DNA from: Methanobacterium spitsbergense
GTDB lineage: Archaea; Methanobacteriota; Methanobacteria; Methanobacteriales; Methanobacteriaceae
Length of the DNA stretch: 64,000 bases
Direction: 5' to 3'
Assembly (NCBI RefSeq): GCF_019931065.1
Contig: NZ_JAIOUQ010000007.1
Location: 319,962-383,961 of the forward strand
The notes beneath the pieces were generated by a model, which was not told the DNA's origin, searched no databases, and was given only the letters and a program-made list of their open reading frames with translations. A program made the translations under genes and the position numbers. Each line of letters starts with the position of its first letter. The stretch's first letter is position 1. Shown here piece after piece: positions 8,769-17,120 of the stretch.

Positions 8769-10388
8769 TTAAAGAGGCCAATCTTTAATTGTTATGTTTA
8801 TCCATACAATATTTGACATATTTCCTTCTGATGATTGTAGTTTGTAGGATAACGAATCATTTCCAACGTAATCCTTAAAGGGTCTATAATATATTACTGT
8901 ATGATCAAACATAGTGTCTTCTACTGTGGCAGTTCCATGTAACGGCATTTGAACAAGAACTACATGATAATTAGAGAGGATATCAATGTTTAAAGATATA
9001 TTTTTGGTAATATTTCTAGTTAAATTCTGCGCTGTAACATTTAAAGATTTATTTATAATTTGATTATTTATGACTTGGATATTAACCCCTGCAGTATTAG
9101 ATGTTAAACCTGTTTTATCTACTGATGTGTAAATGAATGTATCATTACCCACATAATTATTTACAGGTGTGTAAACAAAATTAGTGCCATTGATAGTTAT
9201 GTTACCATGTTCCGGTTCAGAAACTAAATTTGTATAGGCCAAATCATCATCTGCATCGGTTGCATTAAAAACACATCTCAAAGTCTCATTCACCTTAGTA
9301 TTTAAAGACATGTTTCCAGCTGTTGGTACATGGTTTACAACCCCATTATGATAAAAGTTCAAATCAGCTAGTTCCGATTCTGCAGAATTTTTTAATTTAT
9401 TTGCATCCTTTAACAAGTCAGTAGACACTTTTGCAATTATACCCGATGCAGCAGCGATTAAAGAACCAATACCCATCATAAGAATAATAGCATACATAAG
9501 AGTGGGGGCATATGGGATCATAACTACTGACAAGATTATACCTCCTGCCAAAATAGACAATATGCCAGAAACTAATATTAAAAGGCAATCTAGATAAAAT
9601 AAACTTGCAAATATTATTTTAAATTTTTTTGATTTATCTTTCAAATCATTGGATTTTTGAATTTTATGGTCTATATTTGCTTTTTGTATTCTATATGCCT
9701 GATTTATTACTTCTTTGCTGTTAATAGGTTGATTTGATGTTAATTTGAGCTTAATCATTTTTGGAAGTTTTTCAATAGGAATACTTATAGCTCTGTTATC
9801 TGTCCCGTTAAAATAAGCAAATCCACTTGAGTTATCAATTCTATCGAAACTTAGATATACATAATTTCCGCTATCAGTTTTTAACTGAATTATTTCACTA
9901 TTATGTAAATCAAAGGGATTAGTTTGTGAGATTGTAAAGGAAACTTTAAAATATGATTCTAATTTGTCTGCCATTAATTGTGCATTGTTCATAGAGTCGT
10001 TGTATTGTTCAACTTGTTTGTCGGCCGTGTAGAAAGTTTCATTAATGTTCTGCGCTTCTATTTCTATTTCTTTAGTCAGTGTTTCAATTTGTTTTGTTTC
10101 GGTTTTTATGATGGATATATGTTCTTTAATTTTCTTAAATTTCCAGAATTTCCACCAATTATCCTTCACATATTCGGCCGAAACTTTAATATTCTCCGTA
10201 TGTCTACTTAATTCCGTACTTGTTATGTTTATTTTATTTGAACTATTTGTTAAAGAGTTTAAACTTGTGTCTATGTTAGTTTGGTTATTAACTTCTATTT
10301 CACCTTTCAATTGTGCACTTATTGGGGTTATACTAACTACTAAGAAAATCAAAAACAAAGACAAAATCATAAATTTTCTATCTATCAA
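8769..10388 (-). CDS. Secreted/membrane surface protein with Ig-like (cadherin-type) repeats
   Basis: This is a 539-residue adhesin-like protein. It has a signal peptide (residues 1-26, ending ISAQ), a helical and probably coiled-coil region to about 160, a beta-rich stretch to 235, two strong hydrophobic segments at about 258-320, and two tandem Ig/cadherin-like domains at about 350-535. The repeats show the typical DADDDLAYTNLVSEPEHG, NGTNFVYTP and YVGNDTFIYTS pattern. Many N-x-S/T sites suggest glycosylation. I start at a TTG with AAGGTGAT nine bases upstream. A membrane hairpin in the middle, rather than a C-terminal anchor, is uncommon for methanogen adhesins. Likely role: surface attachment or envelope structure. 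Confidence 0.8.
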   Translation of the reverse strand: MIDRKFMILSLFLIFLVVSITPISAQLKGEIEVNNQTNIDTSLNSLTNSSNKINITSTELSRHTENIKVSAEYVKDNWWKFWKFKKIKEHISIIKTETKQIETLTKEIEIEAQNINETFYTADKQVEQYNDSMNNAQLMADKLESYFKVSFTISQTNPFDLHNSEIIQLKTDSGNYVYLSFDRIDNSSGFAYFNGTDNRAISIPIEKLPKMIKLKLTSNQPINSKEVINQAYRIQKANIDHKIQKSNDLKDKSKKFKIIFASLFYLDCLLILVSGILSILAGGIILSVVMIPYAPTLMYAIILMMGIGSLIAAASGIIAKVSTDLLKDANKLKNSAESELADLNFYHNGVVNHVPTAGNMSLNTKVNETLRCVFNATDADDDLAYTNLVSEPEHGNITINGTNFVYTPVNNYVGNDTFIYTSVDKTGLTSNTAGVNIQVINNQIINKSLNVTAQNLTRNITKNISLNIDILSNYHVVLVQMPLHGTATVEDTMFDHTVIYYRPFKDYVGNDSLSYKLQSSEGNMSNIVWINITIKDWPL

Positions 10389-10748
10389 TAAAATAATATC
10401 ACCTTAAACTTTGCATGTATACTTTAAACATTAGAATATTTAAAGTTATTGATATGATATATAAAAATAGAAATAATTATAAAATTAAATAATAACTAAA
10501 AATAATCAAATTAAATTGACAGATCGAATTAATTAAACATTTTATCCAAAAACTGAACTGATTTGAAATTTGGAATAAAATATTTCTTTAAGTCAAAAAA
10601 TAAGCTCAAATTTTACTTGGAAATTCTTGAAAAATGGAAAAAAGAGATATAATAACCAATACAAATCCAATAATTAATGGTTTTTTTACAAAAATAATTC
10701 CTCGTTTACTTTAATGTAGATTATATCTCTTTAATTCTTGAATAAATT
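10389..10748. other. AT-rich intergenic region
   Basis: This is the upstream region of the divergently placed surface-protein gene and the unknown genes to the right. No long frame, tRNA or strong hairpin was seen. The plus-strand sequence at 10635-10705 reads neither as a gene nor as a convincing relic. Confidence 0.35.
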
Positions 10749-10865
10749 ATGGATACATTCAACCTAATGGTAAATAAAAAATTTAATTTAAATAATCAAA
10801 TTTTATGTCCTGATGTAATGGAAGAGTTATCTAGTAGGTTGATCAAATTTAAAAAACAGACCTAA
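10749..10865 (+). CDS. Possible 38-residue small protein
   Basis: This short frame encodes MDTFNLMVNKKFNLNNQILC followed by an 18-residue amphipathic-looking tail ending KKQT. No ribosome binding site is visible. Its only support is that it stops 19 bases before a longer gene on the same strand, as expected for a cotranscribed leader gene, and that it has a plausible helix at PDVMEELSSRLIKF. It could equally be a chance frame. Confidence 0.2.
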   Translation: MDTFNLMVNKKFNLNNQILCPDVMEELSSRLIKFKKQT

Positions 10866-10884
10866 TTATATTGTTGTGATTAAA

Positions 10885-11373
10885 ATGGATGAAGAAACTA
10901 AAAAGAGATTTCCAAAAGAATTTAGTATATTAAAAACTAAAAATTCCTTAATAAAAGAACCTGCATATCTAGATGATAGTTGCGCTCCATTAGGAATAGG
11001 ATTGCCAGATATATACAAAAAAATGGAAAAAGAGAGCTGTTCATTTCCAAAAATTGAAGACATACAAAGGCGAATTGATATTTTAAAAACACAAGAAAAT
11101 GTTGATCCAGAAATCATTGAACTTTTAGAGGAAATGAAAAAAGCTTCAGAGGTTCAAATCAGAGCAAATTTAGATCCTATGGAAGAAATTAAAGGATTTA
11201 AAAATATTCATGATATAGTAAGAGATGAACAGAATGCAATAGTAAAAGGAATTCAACTAACTCTTTCTAATGAATCCATGCAAATAATAAACAAACAAAT
11301 CGAATCAGATCCAAGAATATTTAGATCAAAATATCCTGAACTATTTGATTATATTAGGGCACTTGAAGATTAA
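10885..11373 (+). CDS. Hypothetical protein, helical
   Basis: This is a 162-residue soluble protein. The ATG at 10885 is preceded by GTGAT at a five-base distance; an in-frame GTG inside that site would add three residues. The protein is rich in lysine and glutamate, contains several predicted helices (EDIQRRIDILKTQE, DPEIIELLEEMKKASEVQIRANL, SMQIINKQIESD), and has two cysteines with no metal-binding spacing. I do not recognise the family. It has no close partner gene apart from the doubtful small frame just upstream. Confidence 0.6.
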   Translation: MDEETKKRFPKEFSILKTKNSLIKEPAYLDDSCAPLGIGLPDIYKKMEKESCSFPKIEDIQRRIDILKTQENVDPEIIELLEEMKKASEVQIRANLDPMEEIKGFKNIHDIVRDEQNAIVKGIQLTLSNESMQIINKQIESDPRIFRSKYPELFDYIRALED

Positions 11374-11604
11374 AATATTATAATTTTTTATAAATTTTAA
11401 TCTTATTATGCTAATAATTATCTTAATAAAAATACGTATATTTTATTGAAATATTGTAAATTATATGTTCATTGGATTTTAGTATCAAAATTTACTAGAA
11501 AAAGGAAAAAATACAAAGTCTAATTCTAACAGTAGAATCGAAACATTCTAACCAAATTTCCATTCATCTCAATTATCATTTTTTGTTTCTAATGAGGTTC
11601 TTAT

Positions 11605-11913
11605 TCATTTATTTTTATTTGGTTTGTAGCTTAAATTTAATGAATCTAGAGTATCTATATGTTTTAATTTCCCTCCACATTGACAACTCTCGAAATTAGA
11701 AGCAGATTCCCCCTGTTGGAGTTCATAATATCCGTTACAAGTTTTACAAAATAAATATCCTCTATTTTCACTTGGAACTTCTTTTTTTTGCTTAAATTTC
11801 ATTTTGATTTCTTCACTTGATGGAGTCCTATCTTCTGCTAAATTCTTTTTTATTTGTTTTTTTCCTTCCTTTTTATCTGATAATTTCTTCCTTATCTCAT
11901 CATTCGAAACCAC
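11605..11913 (-). CDS. Small zinc-ribbon protein
   Basis: The protein has a basic helical N-terminus (residues 1-50) and a zinc-ribbon-like module, LFCKTCNGYYELQQGES...ESCQCGGKL. The same module, with almost the same sequence, forms the N-terminus of the membrane protein encoded at 58719-59654 (ICDRCNGYYELQEGES...ECQCGG). Such ribbons often bind zinc and mediate protein contacts. I place the start at a GTG (11913) next to a GGGGTGAT site; the preceding TTG is also possible. Role unknown. Confidence 0.6.
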   Translation of the reverse strand: MVSNDEIRKKLSDKKEGKKQIKKNLAEDRTPSSEEIKMKFKQKKEVPSENRGYLFCKTCNGYYELQQGESASNFESCQCGGKLKHIDTLDSLNLSYKPNKNK

Positions 11914-11916
11914 CAA

Positions 11917-12447
11917 ATCACCCCAATGTTATTTTTCAACAATCCCAAATATAATTTATTCTATATTGATTATTATATTCAAAATTATTGCTTAGCATAG
12001 ATTGAAATTTACTAACATAACATTGTATTTAAATTTTTAAAGTCATAAACTGTTTTTTGTTAGCATAGGATTAATTTTATTATCTTAATTTTCTTTTTGC
12101 ACAATAAAACGATGAATATACCATAGGATTTAAAAAAACCAATATTTATTGTTGTTATTTATATGATTATATAAATAAAAAGAGAATTTCATAATAAAGC
12201 ATAATATGTAAAGAGGAGGTTATTGGGATACTAAAATAAAAAAGCAATTAATTCAGAAATTCCTAATAAAAACTAAAATATAAGTTCTGTATATTCGTTA
12301 TCAATAGTCTTATATTCCTTTTAAAATAAAACATATTAAAATTATTTAAATAATAAAAGTTATGGAAATACTCTATAAAATCCCTTAGGAGTCAAAAACA
12401 GAATTAAAATAGGAAAAATAAATCTCTAGTAATAATTAGATAATGGG
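11917..12447. other. AT-rich intergenic region
   Basis: About 530 bases without a gene lie between two minus-strand genes. A strong GAGGAGGT ribosome-binding-site-like sequence at about 12213-12221 is followed by TTATTGGGATACTAA, with no usable frame, so it may be the remains of a gene start. A TATA-like motif for the zinc-ribbon gene lies near 11950-11970. Nothing else was recognised. Confidence 0.35.
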
Positions 12448-12978
12448 TTAAATTAACCTTAAACCATAATTTTTATATACCATCATCTTAAGGTTCATCA
12501 TTTTACGCTCTAAATCATGTTTTTTTGCCCTTTCTTGGGTGTATAACTCAACATAACGAGCATGTTCTTTATCTGCTTTTTGATGTTCCTTTTTCATTGT
12601 TGAATGTAATATCATCAAACTTTTTTTAACTAGTTCATCTCTTTCAGTTTGCAATTCATCCTTTTCGCTGGTTTTTTCAGAGATATTGATTTCTAGTTCG
12701 GATATTGAGTCTAAAAGTTGTTTGAGCTCTGTATTTTCCTTTTCGATTTTACCTTCAACACCATTATTGGAACCTTTAAGTTTATCTTTGAGTTCCTGGA
12801 GTTTATCCTCGGCTTCAGATACTTTAAGCTGAGAACTAATTCTTTCTGATTCTAGAGTATTCAATTCATTTTCATAATTGATAATTTTTTCGTCAAAATT
12901 GTTTATTTCTTTAATTTTGCCCGAAGCCTCTAAAAAATCGTTTATATCGCTTATATTATCCTCTCCAATATATATCAT
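12448..12978 (-). CDS. Coiled-coil hypothetical protein
   Basis: The 176-residue protein is almost entirely a coiled coil from about residue 25 to 165, with continuous heptad-like repeats of leucine, isoleucine and glutamate (ENELNTLESERISSQLKVSE, LKQLLDSISELEINISEK). It resembles the arms of SMC/Rad50-type proteins, but no ATPase, hook or hinge motif is present, so no relationship is claimed. It is soluble, with no signal peptide. No ribosome binding site is obvious before the ATG. It stands alone between two gene-free stretches. Confidence 0.6.
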   Translation of the reverse strand: MIYIGEDNISDINDFLEASGKIKEINNFDEKIINYENELNTLESERISSQLKVSEAEDKLQELKDKLKGSNNGVEGKIEKENTELKQLLDSISELEINISEKTSEKDELQTERDELVKKSLMILHSTMKKEHQKADKEHARYVELYTQERAKKHDLERKMMNLKMMVYKNYGLRLI

Positions 12979-13436
12979 TTAAAAAAAATGGACTATATCC
13001 ATTTAGAAATAGAAATTTAAAATTGAGACTTTTATTATTATTTACTATGAATAATTTCTCTAAAATTTTAACTTCAAGTTCCTATTGTTCTTACTATGGT
13101 ATATACTTTGGTAAAAAAAATTATATAATTGATTTAAAGAACTCATAGCAACTTATAAGGATGAAAACATGTTTTTACATTCAAATAAATAATTTATATG
13201 CTAATTTTGGGCTTAGGCTGTTTATATTATCTTATATTTTAATATTACTTATTAGATAATTATATACAATAAGATTATAAAACTTTATAATATTATTGTT
13301 TGTAACCAGTTTTTAGGCAGAATCTTAAAAATAAACCGAATATATGTTTTAATTGTGTTGTGAATGATATAGAAAAATAAATAAATTAGTTGATGAGAAT
13401 TCAAATATTATTAAAAGAAGGTATGGGTTGTAAACC
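12979..13436. other. AT-rich intergenic region
   Basis: About 460 bases lie between divergent genes. TATA-like runs are abundant (for example near 13255-13290), but none can be assigned with certainty. No frame, relic or hairpin was recognised. Confidence 0.35.
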
Positions 13437-14237
13437 ATGAATAATAACATAGATTTCTATTACTTTTCTGGAACTGGTAACACAATGTTAATTGCCCGTA
13501 AAATGACTGAAACATTTATCGAAAATGGATGTCATGTTAATTTGAAAAGAATGGAATTATCTAATGGTTCAAATATAAATATTGAAAATACAATTGGATT
13601 GGGATTTCCAGTGGCAATACTATCCACCTATACTCTAGTATGGGAATTTATAAACAGTTTACCCAATGTACAAGGAACTGAAATATTCATGGTCGATACA
13701 TTGGGGGGCTATTCAGGAGGGCTGGTTGGTCCTCTTCGTAATATCTTGGAAAAGAAAGGATACAAACCTATAGGGTCTTGTGAAATCATAATGCCTATTA
13801 ACATCTTTTTTATACAAGACAAAAAAACAAATGATCTTAAGATTAGAAAAGGACTTGAAAAAGCAGAAAAATATGCCGAAGCATTAATTGAAGGAACAAC
13901 AAATTGGGGTAGAGTTCCATTTTTTTCAGATATTATGTATTTAATTTCAATTGTAGGATTTAAACTTTCGGCAATTGATCTGCACCAAAAATACTTTAAA
14001 TTTAAAACAGACAAGTCCAAATGCAATAATTGTGGGATATGCATTGATATCTGTCCTTTAAATAATATTGTCTTAGATAAATACCCTGTAACACAAAATA
14101 AATGTGAATACTGTATGCGATGTGTTTCAATGTGTCCACGACATGCAATAAAATCAATACTAACATATAAAGGAAATACTTACAGCGCCGTTAAAGCGAA
14201 TGACTTTGTTAAAAATAAGACTGATAGATTAGATTGA
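13437..14237 (+). CDS. EFR1-family ferrodoxin (flavodoxin-ferredoxin fusion)
   Basis: This is a 266-residue fusion of an FMN-binding flavodoxin domain and a 2[4Fe-4S] ferredoxin domain. The flavodoxin part starts with YYFSGTGNTMLIARKM, the FMN phosphate loop, and contains the GLGFPVAILSTY segment and DTLGGYSGG. The C-terminal domain shows CNNCGICIDICP and CEYCMRCVSMCP, each a complete CxxCxxCxxxCP motif. Such proteins move electrons between a flavin and two clusters and are common in methanogens and clostridia, but their partners are mostly unknown. It is monocistronic, in an accessory region. Confidence 0.9.
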   Translation: MNNNIDFYYFSGTGNTMLIARKMTETFIENGCHVNLKRMELSNGSNINIENTIGLGFPVAILSTYTLVWEFINSLPNVQGTEIFMVDTLGGYSGGLVGPLRNILEKKGYKPIGSCEIIMPINIFFIQDKKTNDLKIRKGLEKAEKYAEALIEGTTNWGRVPFFSDIMYLISIVGFKLSAIDLHQKYFKFKTDKSKCNNCGICIDICPLNNIVLDKYPVTQNKCEYCMRCVSMCPRHAIKSILTYKGNTYSAVKANDFVKNKTDRLD

Positions 14238-14497
14238 ATAGGAGTCAAAACTGGAAAAAAGGATCTAATATGGATAAAAATTTAATATACAATTTAATTT
14301 AATCAAGCTTATGAAAAAAAATCTAATCAAAATTCAAACTAATAATCAAATGTGGGATCAGACAATATTTCCAATAATGTAACATAAATGTGGATAAATA
14401 GGAATAAATTCTCTATATAACTACTAATTCTCTAATAATATGGAATAATACACCAATAAAATAATAAACTATAACAAAGATATTAATATTGGTTACT

Positions 14498-14857
14498 ATG
14501 TTTAAAATCAAAAGAGCTTACCAAGATCCAGAAGATGAAGATGGATATAGAATTTTAGTTGATAGGTTATGGCCTAGGGGAGTTTCAAAAGAAAAGGCCA
14601 AATTTGATTTATGGATGAAAGAGATTGCGCCTAGCAATGAACTAAGAAAATGGTTTGGACACGAACCTGAAAAATGGGGAAAATTCAAAAATAAATATAT
14701 CAATGAGCTTGCAGAAAAGAAGGAATTAATTAACCAACTGTACGATATGGAAAAGATCAACAAGACAGTAACTATGATTTACTCTGCAAAGGATGAAAAG
14801 CATAATAATGCAGTTGTTCTTTTAGAATTGCTAGAGAAATCATCAAAAACAAGTTAA
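14498..14857 (+). CDS. DUF488 family protein (COG3189 type)
   Basis: This is a 119-residue cytoplasmic protein with the family motifs KIKRAYQDPEDEDGYRILVDRLWPRGVSKEKA, then LWMKEIAPSNELRKWFGH and the C-terminal VTMIYSAKDEKHNNAVVL. The WPRG and the YSAKD motifs are complete. Members are widespread, sometimes annotated as MarR-associated uroporphyrin-III methyltransferase-like proteins, but no activity is established. I choose the ATG at 14498 over a TTG nine bases upstream. A decayed paralogue follows 55 bases downstream. Confidence 0.88.
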   Translation: MFKIKRAYQDPEDEDGYRILVDRLWPRGVSKEKAKFDLWMKEIAPSNELRKWFGHEPEKWGKFKNKYINELAEKKELINQLYDMEKINKTVTMIYSAKDEKHNNAVVLLELLEKSSKTS

Positions 14858-14912
14858 CAATGCTGAAGGGCACAAGGATAATAATAGAAACTAAAATTTC
14901 TTTGGTTATAAC

Positions 14913-15218
14913 ATGATCAAAATAAAAAAGGCAAGTCAGATTCTTGACAAAGAGGAAAGTGCCAAAATCCTTGAAGATAAAATATATCCGTCACAGAATA
15001 AGATGGAACAATTAATATTAGATACTTGGCTGGATGATATTGGCAGTAAAACTAGGGAATTGTCTTTTAATGATAATGATAAATGGATTGAATTCAAAGA
15101 TAAATATGGGGATGAATTTGAGGATAAATTAGAACTCATGGATAGTATAATGGTCAAAAAAAAGGAAAAACTCAAAGTAACATGGATTGCTGTGTTTAAG
15201 AAAACTTTTGCCGAATAA
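14913..15218 (+). CDS. Divergent DUF488 paralogue
   Basis: This 101-residue protein aligns along most of its length with the gene just upstream: MIKIKKASQ against MFKIKRAYQ, LEDKIYPSQ against LVDRLWPRG, LDTWLDDIGSKTRELSF against FDLWMKEIAPSNELRKWF, and DKWIEFKDKYGDEFEDKLEL against EKWGKFKNKYINELAEKKEL. The conserved WPRG, GH and YSAKD signatures are lost, and the C-terminus is shorter. It looks like a tandem duplicate that has lost the family's presumed active residues, either on the way to decay or adapted as a partner of the intact copy. Confidence 0.7.
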   Translation: MIKIKKASQILDKEESAKILEDKIYPSQNKMEQLILDTWLDDIGSKTRELSFNDNDKWIEFKDKYGDEFEDKLELMDSIMVKKKEKLKVTWIAVFKKTFAE

Positions 15219-15360
15219 TATCTATTCAATTTAAAAAATAATGGAAAAACTACTCCTTTTTATTAAAAAAAATTACTACAAAAATTAATGAAAATATTTT
15301 TATTAGATATCCACAATTATAATTAAATTCAATGAAAACATCAAAGCAAGTAATTATTTC

Positions 15361-15569
15361 AAGAAAATAACTATCAAAAACACTATCACACATAAAATAT
15401 TAAAAATAAGCAACAAAATAATTAAAGTAAACACAATCTATATCAAACCGCTAAAAGAACAGCAAACACATGGTACACAGTAACTATACCAAAAGCAGCA
15501 ATTAAAGACAACGCAAGCAACAACCTAAAAGCAACATACACCTTCAAATTCAAAACAGGAACAAAAATA
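15361..15569 (+). pseudogene. Relic of a surface-protein Ig-like domain
   Basis: The plus strand reads, across at least one frameshift, as the end of an Ig-like (Big_5 type) domain typical of methanobacterial adhesins. One frame gives KITIKNT...IIKVNTIYIKPLK up to about 15460. After a shift, the frame from 15468 gives TWYTVTIPKAAIKDNASNNL followed by KATYTFKFKTGT. In intact proteins these two pieces are continuous ('...KPLKxNTWYTVTIPxxAIKDxAGNNL...'). No start codon or upstream domain remains. The base composition (A-rich on the plus strand) matches such genes. Confidence 0.6.
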
Positions 15570-15626
15570 CTATTTTTTCCTTTCTTTTTATTTTATATAT
15601 TCACTACCAGGGTATTTGAATAAATT

Positions 15627-15953
15627 TTAAATCCTGTATTCATAAAATGTTTCATTATAATATTCTTCGAATGAAGACTTGAATTTAAAAACTAATTTGG
15701 ATATATCGTCTTTTTTATTGAAATATTTAGTTATTTCAATTACTGCATAGTTTTTATCTTTTTCATAATAGACATGTATTAGAGCATCTCCACCATAATG
15801 TTCTTGTAATTCTTCTCTTATCCTGTTACAAGAGTTTTCAGGAAGTTCATCATCATAAAAGCCCAATGTTTCTGTTGTATTCATATCAGTATCTTTTAAT
15901 GGTTTGATTGTTATCCAAGGTTCTGGATGTATCAATCCTTTATAGTGTAACAT
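15627..15953 (-). CDS. Small hypothetical protein, possibly distant member of the local paralogue family
   Basis: This encodes 108 residues from the ATG at 15953, nine bases after a GAGGT site; a further ATG nine bases upstream overlaps that site. The layout (beta strands with alternating charged residues, then a C-terminal helix with FEEYYNETF) resembles the three paralogues at 16387, 17472 and 18176, which end in FRNYYESQT, FQKYYERSI and IENFYEAQC. The rest of the sequence is not clearly alignable by eye. No known family is recognised. It has a TATA-like CATATAAAT upstream. Confidence 0.5.
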   Translation of the reverse strand: MLHYKGLIHPEPWITIKPLKDTDMNTTETLGFYDDELPENSCNRIREELQEHYGGDALIHVYYEKDKNYAVIEITKYFNKKDDISKLVFKFKSSFEEYYNETFYEYRI

Positions 15954-16105
15954 GACGGACATACCTCTAAATAATATTTATATGTATTGTGGGTTATTTA
16001 ATTTTTCATAAAAAATCATTAAATTACAGTCAATTATATCATCTTTGATTAACAAATAATTATATAATGGATTTGTTTTTTAAATTTAGGAGGGATTATA
16101 ATAAA

Positions 16106-16345
16106 ATGAGCGTTAAAGAAGATATACGAACGCAGATAATTAGGGAACTTAAGCATGCCAAGTTTCCAATAGACACACCTGAAAAACTTTTAGGATCCTT
16201 TCCAGATGGTGGACAAACCACATGTAGATCTGGTGATATTGTATTAACCGTACAAGATGCTAGTAAAATTATTAAACCAAATGACTTCCCATTTAAATCA
16301 TCCCAAGAAGTAGCAAAGGTAATAGTAGATAGAGCAGGTTTATAA
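16106..16345 (+). CDS. MTH865-like family protein
   Basis: This is a 79-residue protein starting at the ATG at 16106, preceded by AGGAGGG; an earlier in-frame ATG at 16067 lacks a ribosome binding site. The sequence SVKEDIRTQIIRELKHAKFP, then GSFPDGGQTTCRSGDIVLT and DASKIIKPNDFPFKSSQEVA matches the MTH865-type family of methanogens, a small helical fold described as EF-hand-like. Function unknown. It lies alone on the plus strand within a cluster of minus-strand paralogues. Confidence 0.8.
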   Translation: MSVKEDIRTQIIRELKHAKFPIDTPEKLLGSFPDGGQTTCRSGDIVLTVQDASKIIKPNDFPFKSSQEVAKVIVDRAGL

Positions 16346-16386
16346 AACCACTTATACTCTACTTTTTTATAACTTAAAAGTTTGGA

Positions 16387-16734
16387 TTAATCAGAGATAT
16401 ATTTTGTTCTTTTAAATATTTCAGTTTGTGATTCATAGTAGTTTCTAAATAGGTTTATTTTATTCATGATTATCTCAACGGATTTATCTAGTTCTTTTGG
16501 CATGATTTTAACTGGGATTATAATAGTTATTTCAATTATTAATGTTTCGTTATGTTCATTATATTTTATTTCAAGTTTCGTGGAGTAATCGTTATTTGTA
16601 TATAATTTGAATTTGTCTAATTGTTCTTTTAGATAGGTGTATAAATCTTGGTTAACAAGGGTATCTTCGAATTTAAGAAAAATATGGGTAGATGTTTGGT
16701 TCTCGTTTGTTTTAATATCGACAATTTTTATCAT
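16387..16734 (-). CDS. Small paralogous protein, family copy A
   Basis: This 115-residue protein aligns closely with the gene at 18176-18532: both have (I/L)K(I/F)xDIKxNE, HIFLKFED or RILLKFID, YLKEQLDKFKLYTNNDYSTKL or FLKDRLENLECYMNNEYSIKL, the YNEH strand, IIIPVKIMPKE or ILTPEHLMPKD, and a final helix with YYESQTEIF or FYEAQCSIF. It is soluble, mixed alpha/beta, with no signal peptide or metal motif. AAGGAG precedes the ATG by eight bases. The family is unknown to me. Confidence 0.75.
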   Translation of the reverse strand: MIKIVDIKTNENQTSTHIFLKFEDTLVNQDLYTYLKEQLDKFKLYTNNDYSTKLEIKYNEHNETLIIEITIIIPVKIMPKELDKSVEIIMNKINLFRNYYESQTEIFKRTKYISD

Positions 16735-16790
16735 TCATAATCTCCTTAAGTTATATATTGAACTTAGGAATGGATATATTTATCGAAAAT
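16735..16790 (-). promoter_or_regulatory. Promoter shared in sequence with the 18176-18532 paralogue
   Basis: Read on the minus strand, AATATATCC (16772-16780) followed by ATTCCTAAGTTC forms a TATA box and initiation region 38-46 bases before the start codon. The paralogue at 18176-18532 has GATATATCC followed by TTTCTCAAGTTC at about the same place (18545-18580). The two genes were therefore duplicated with their promoters, and the element has been kept. Confidence 0.5.
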
Positions 16791-16950
16791 AAGAAAAATC
16801 AGAGTTTTAATTAAAAAAATAGTACTGTTCGTTTGAATATAAAACAAAAATATTATTTTTAGGTAAAGATATCTGTTACATTAAAAATAGAAGGGATATT
16901 TAAACAATATCATACCGAAATGTATTGATTATATAATGGGGGTCTTTTGA

Positions 16951-17046
16951 ACGAAAAATTCGAAGATCTTAATAGTAGAAGATGAAATTATAGTAGCAAC
17001 ATATTCATCTTGGTATATTATATTATTAAGTAAATTCTTCGCATAA
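16951..17046 (+). pseudogene. Stub of a response-regulator receiver gene
   Basis: The frame ACG-AAA-AAT-TCG-AAG reads TKNSKILIVEDEIIVA followed by unrelated residues and a stop at 17044-17046. KILIVEDE is the first strand and acidic pocket of a receiver domain, and IIVA continues the first helix as in Methanobacterium hybrid kinases. A GGGGG ribosome-binding-site-like run lies upstream, and the expected ATG is ACG. Only about 17 residues of similarity remain. This is a remnant, not a gene. Confidence 0.55.
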
Positions 17047-17120
17047 AAAATTGGAGGCATATTCTACCTCTAAATCTAGTACGATTTAACAGTCGAAGTA
17101 GAGAAATAATGAATTAAACC

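Noticed and set aside
12205..12240. A strong GAGGAGGT site in a gene-free stretch
   Set aside because: It is followed by a stop after two to three codons in every frame with a possible start, so no gene can be supported.
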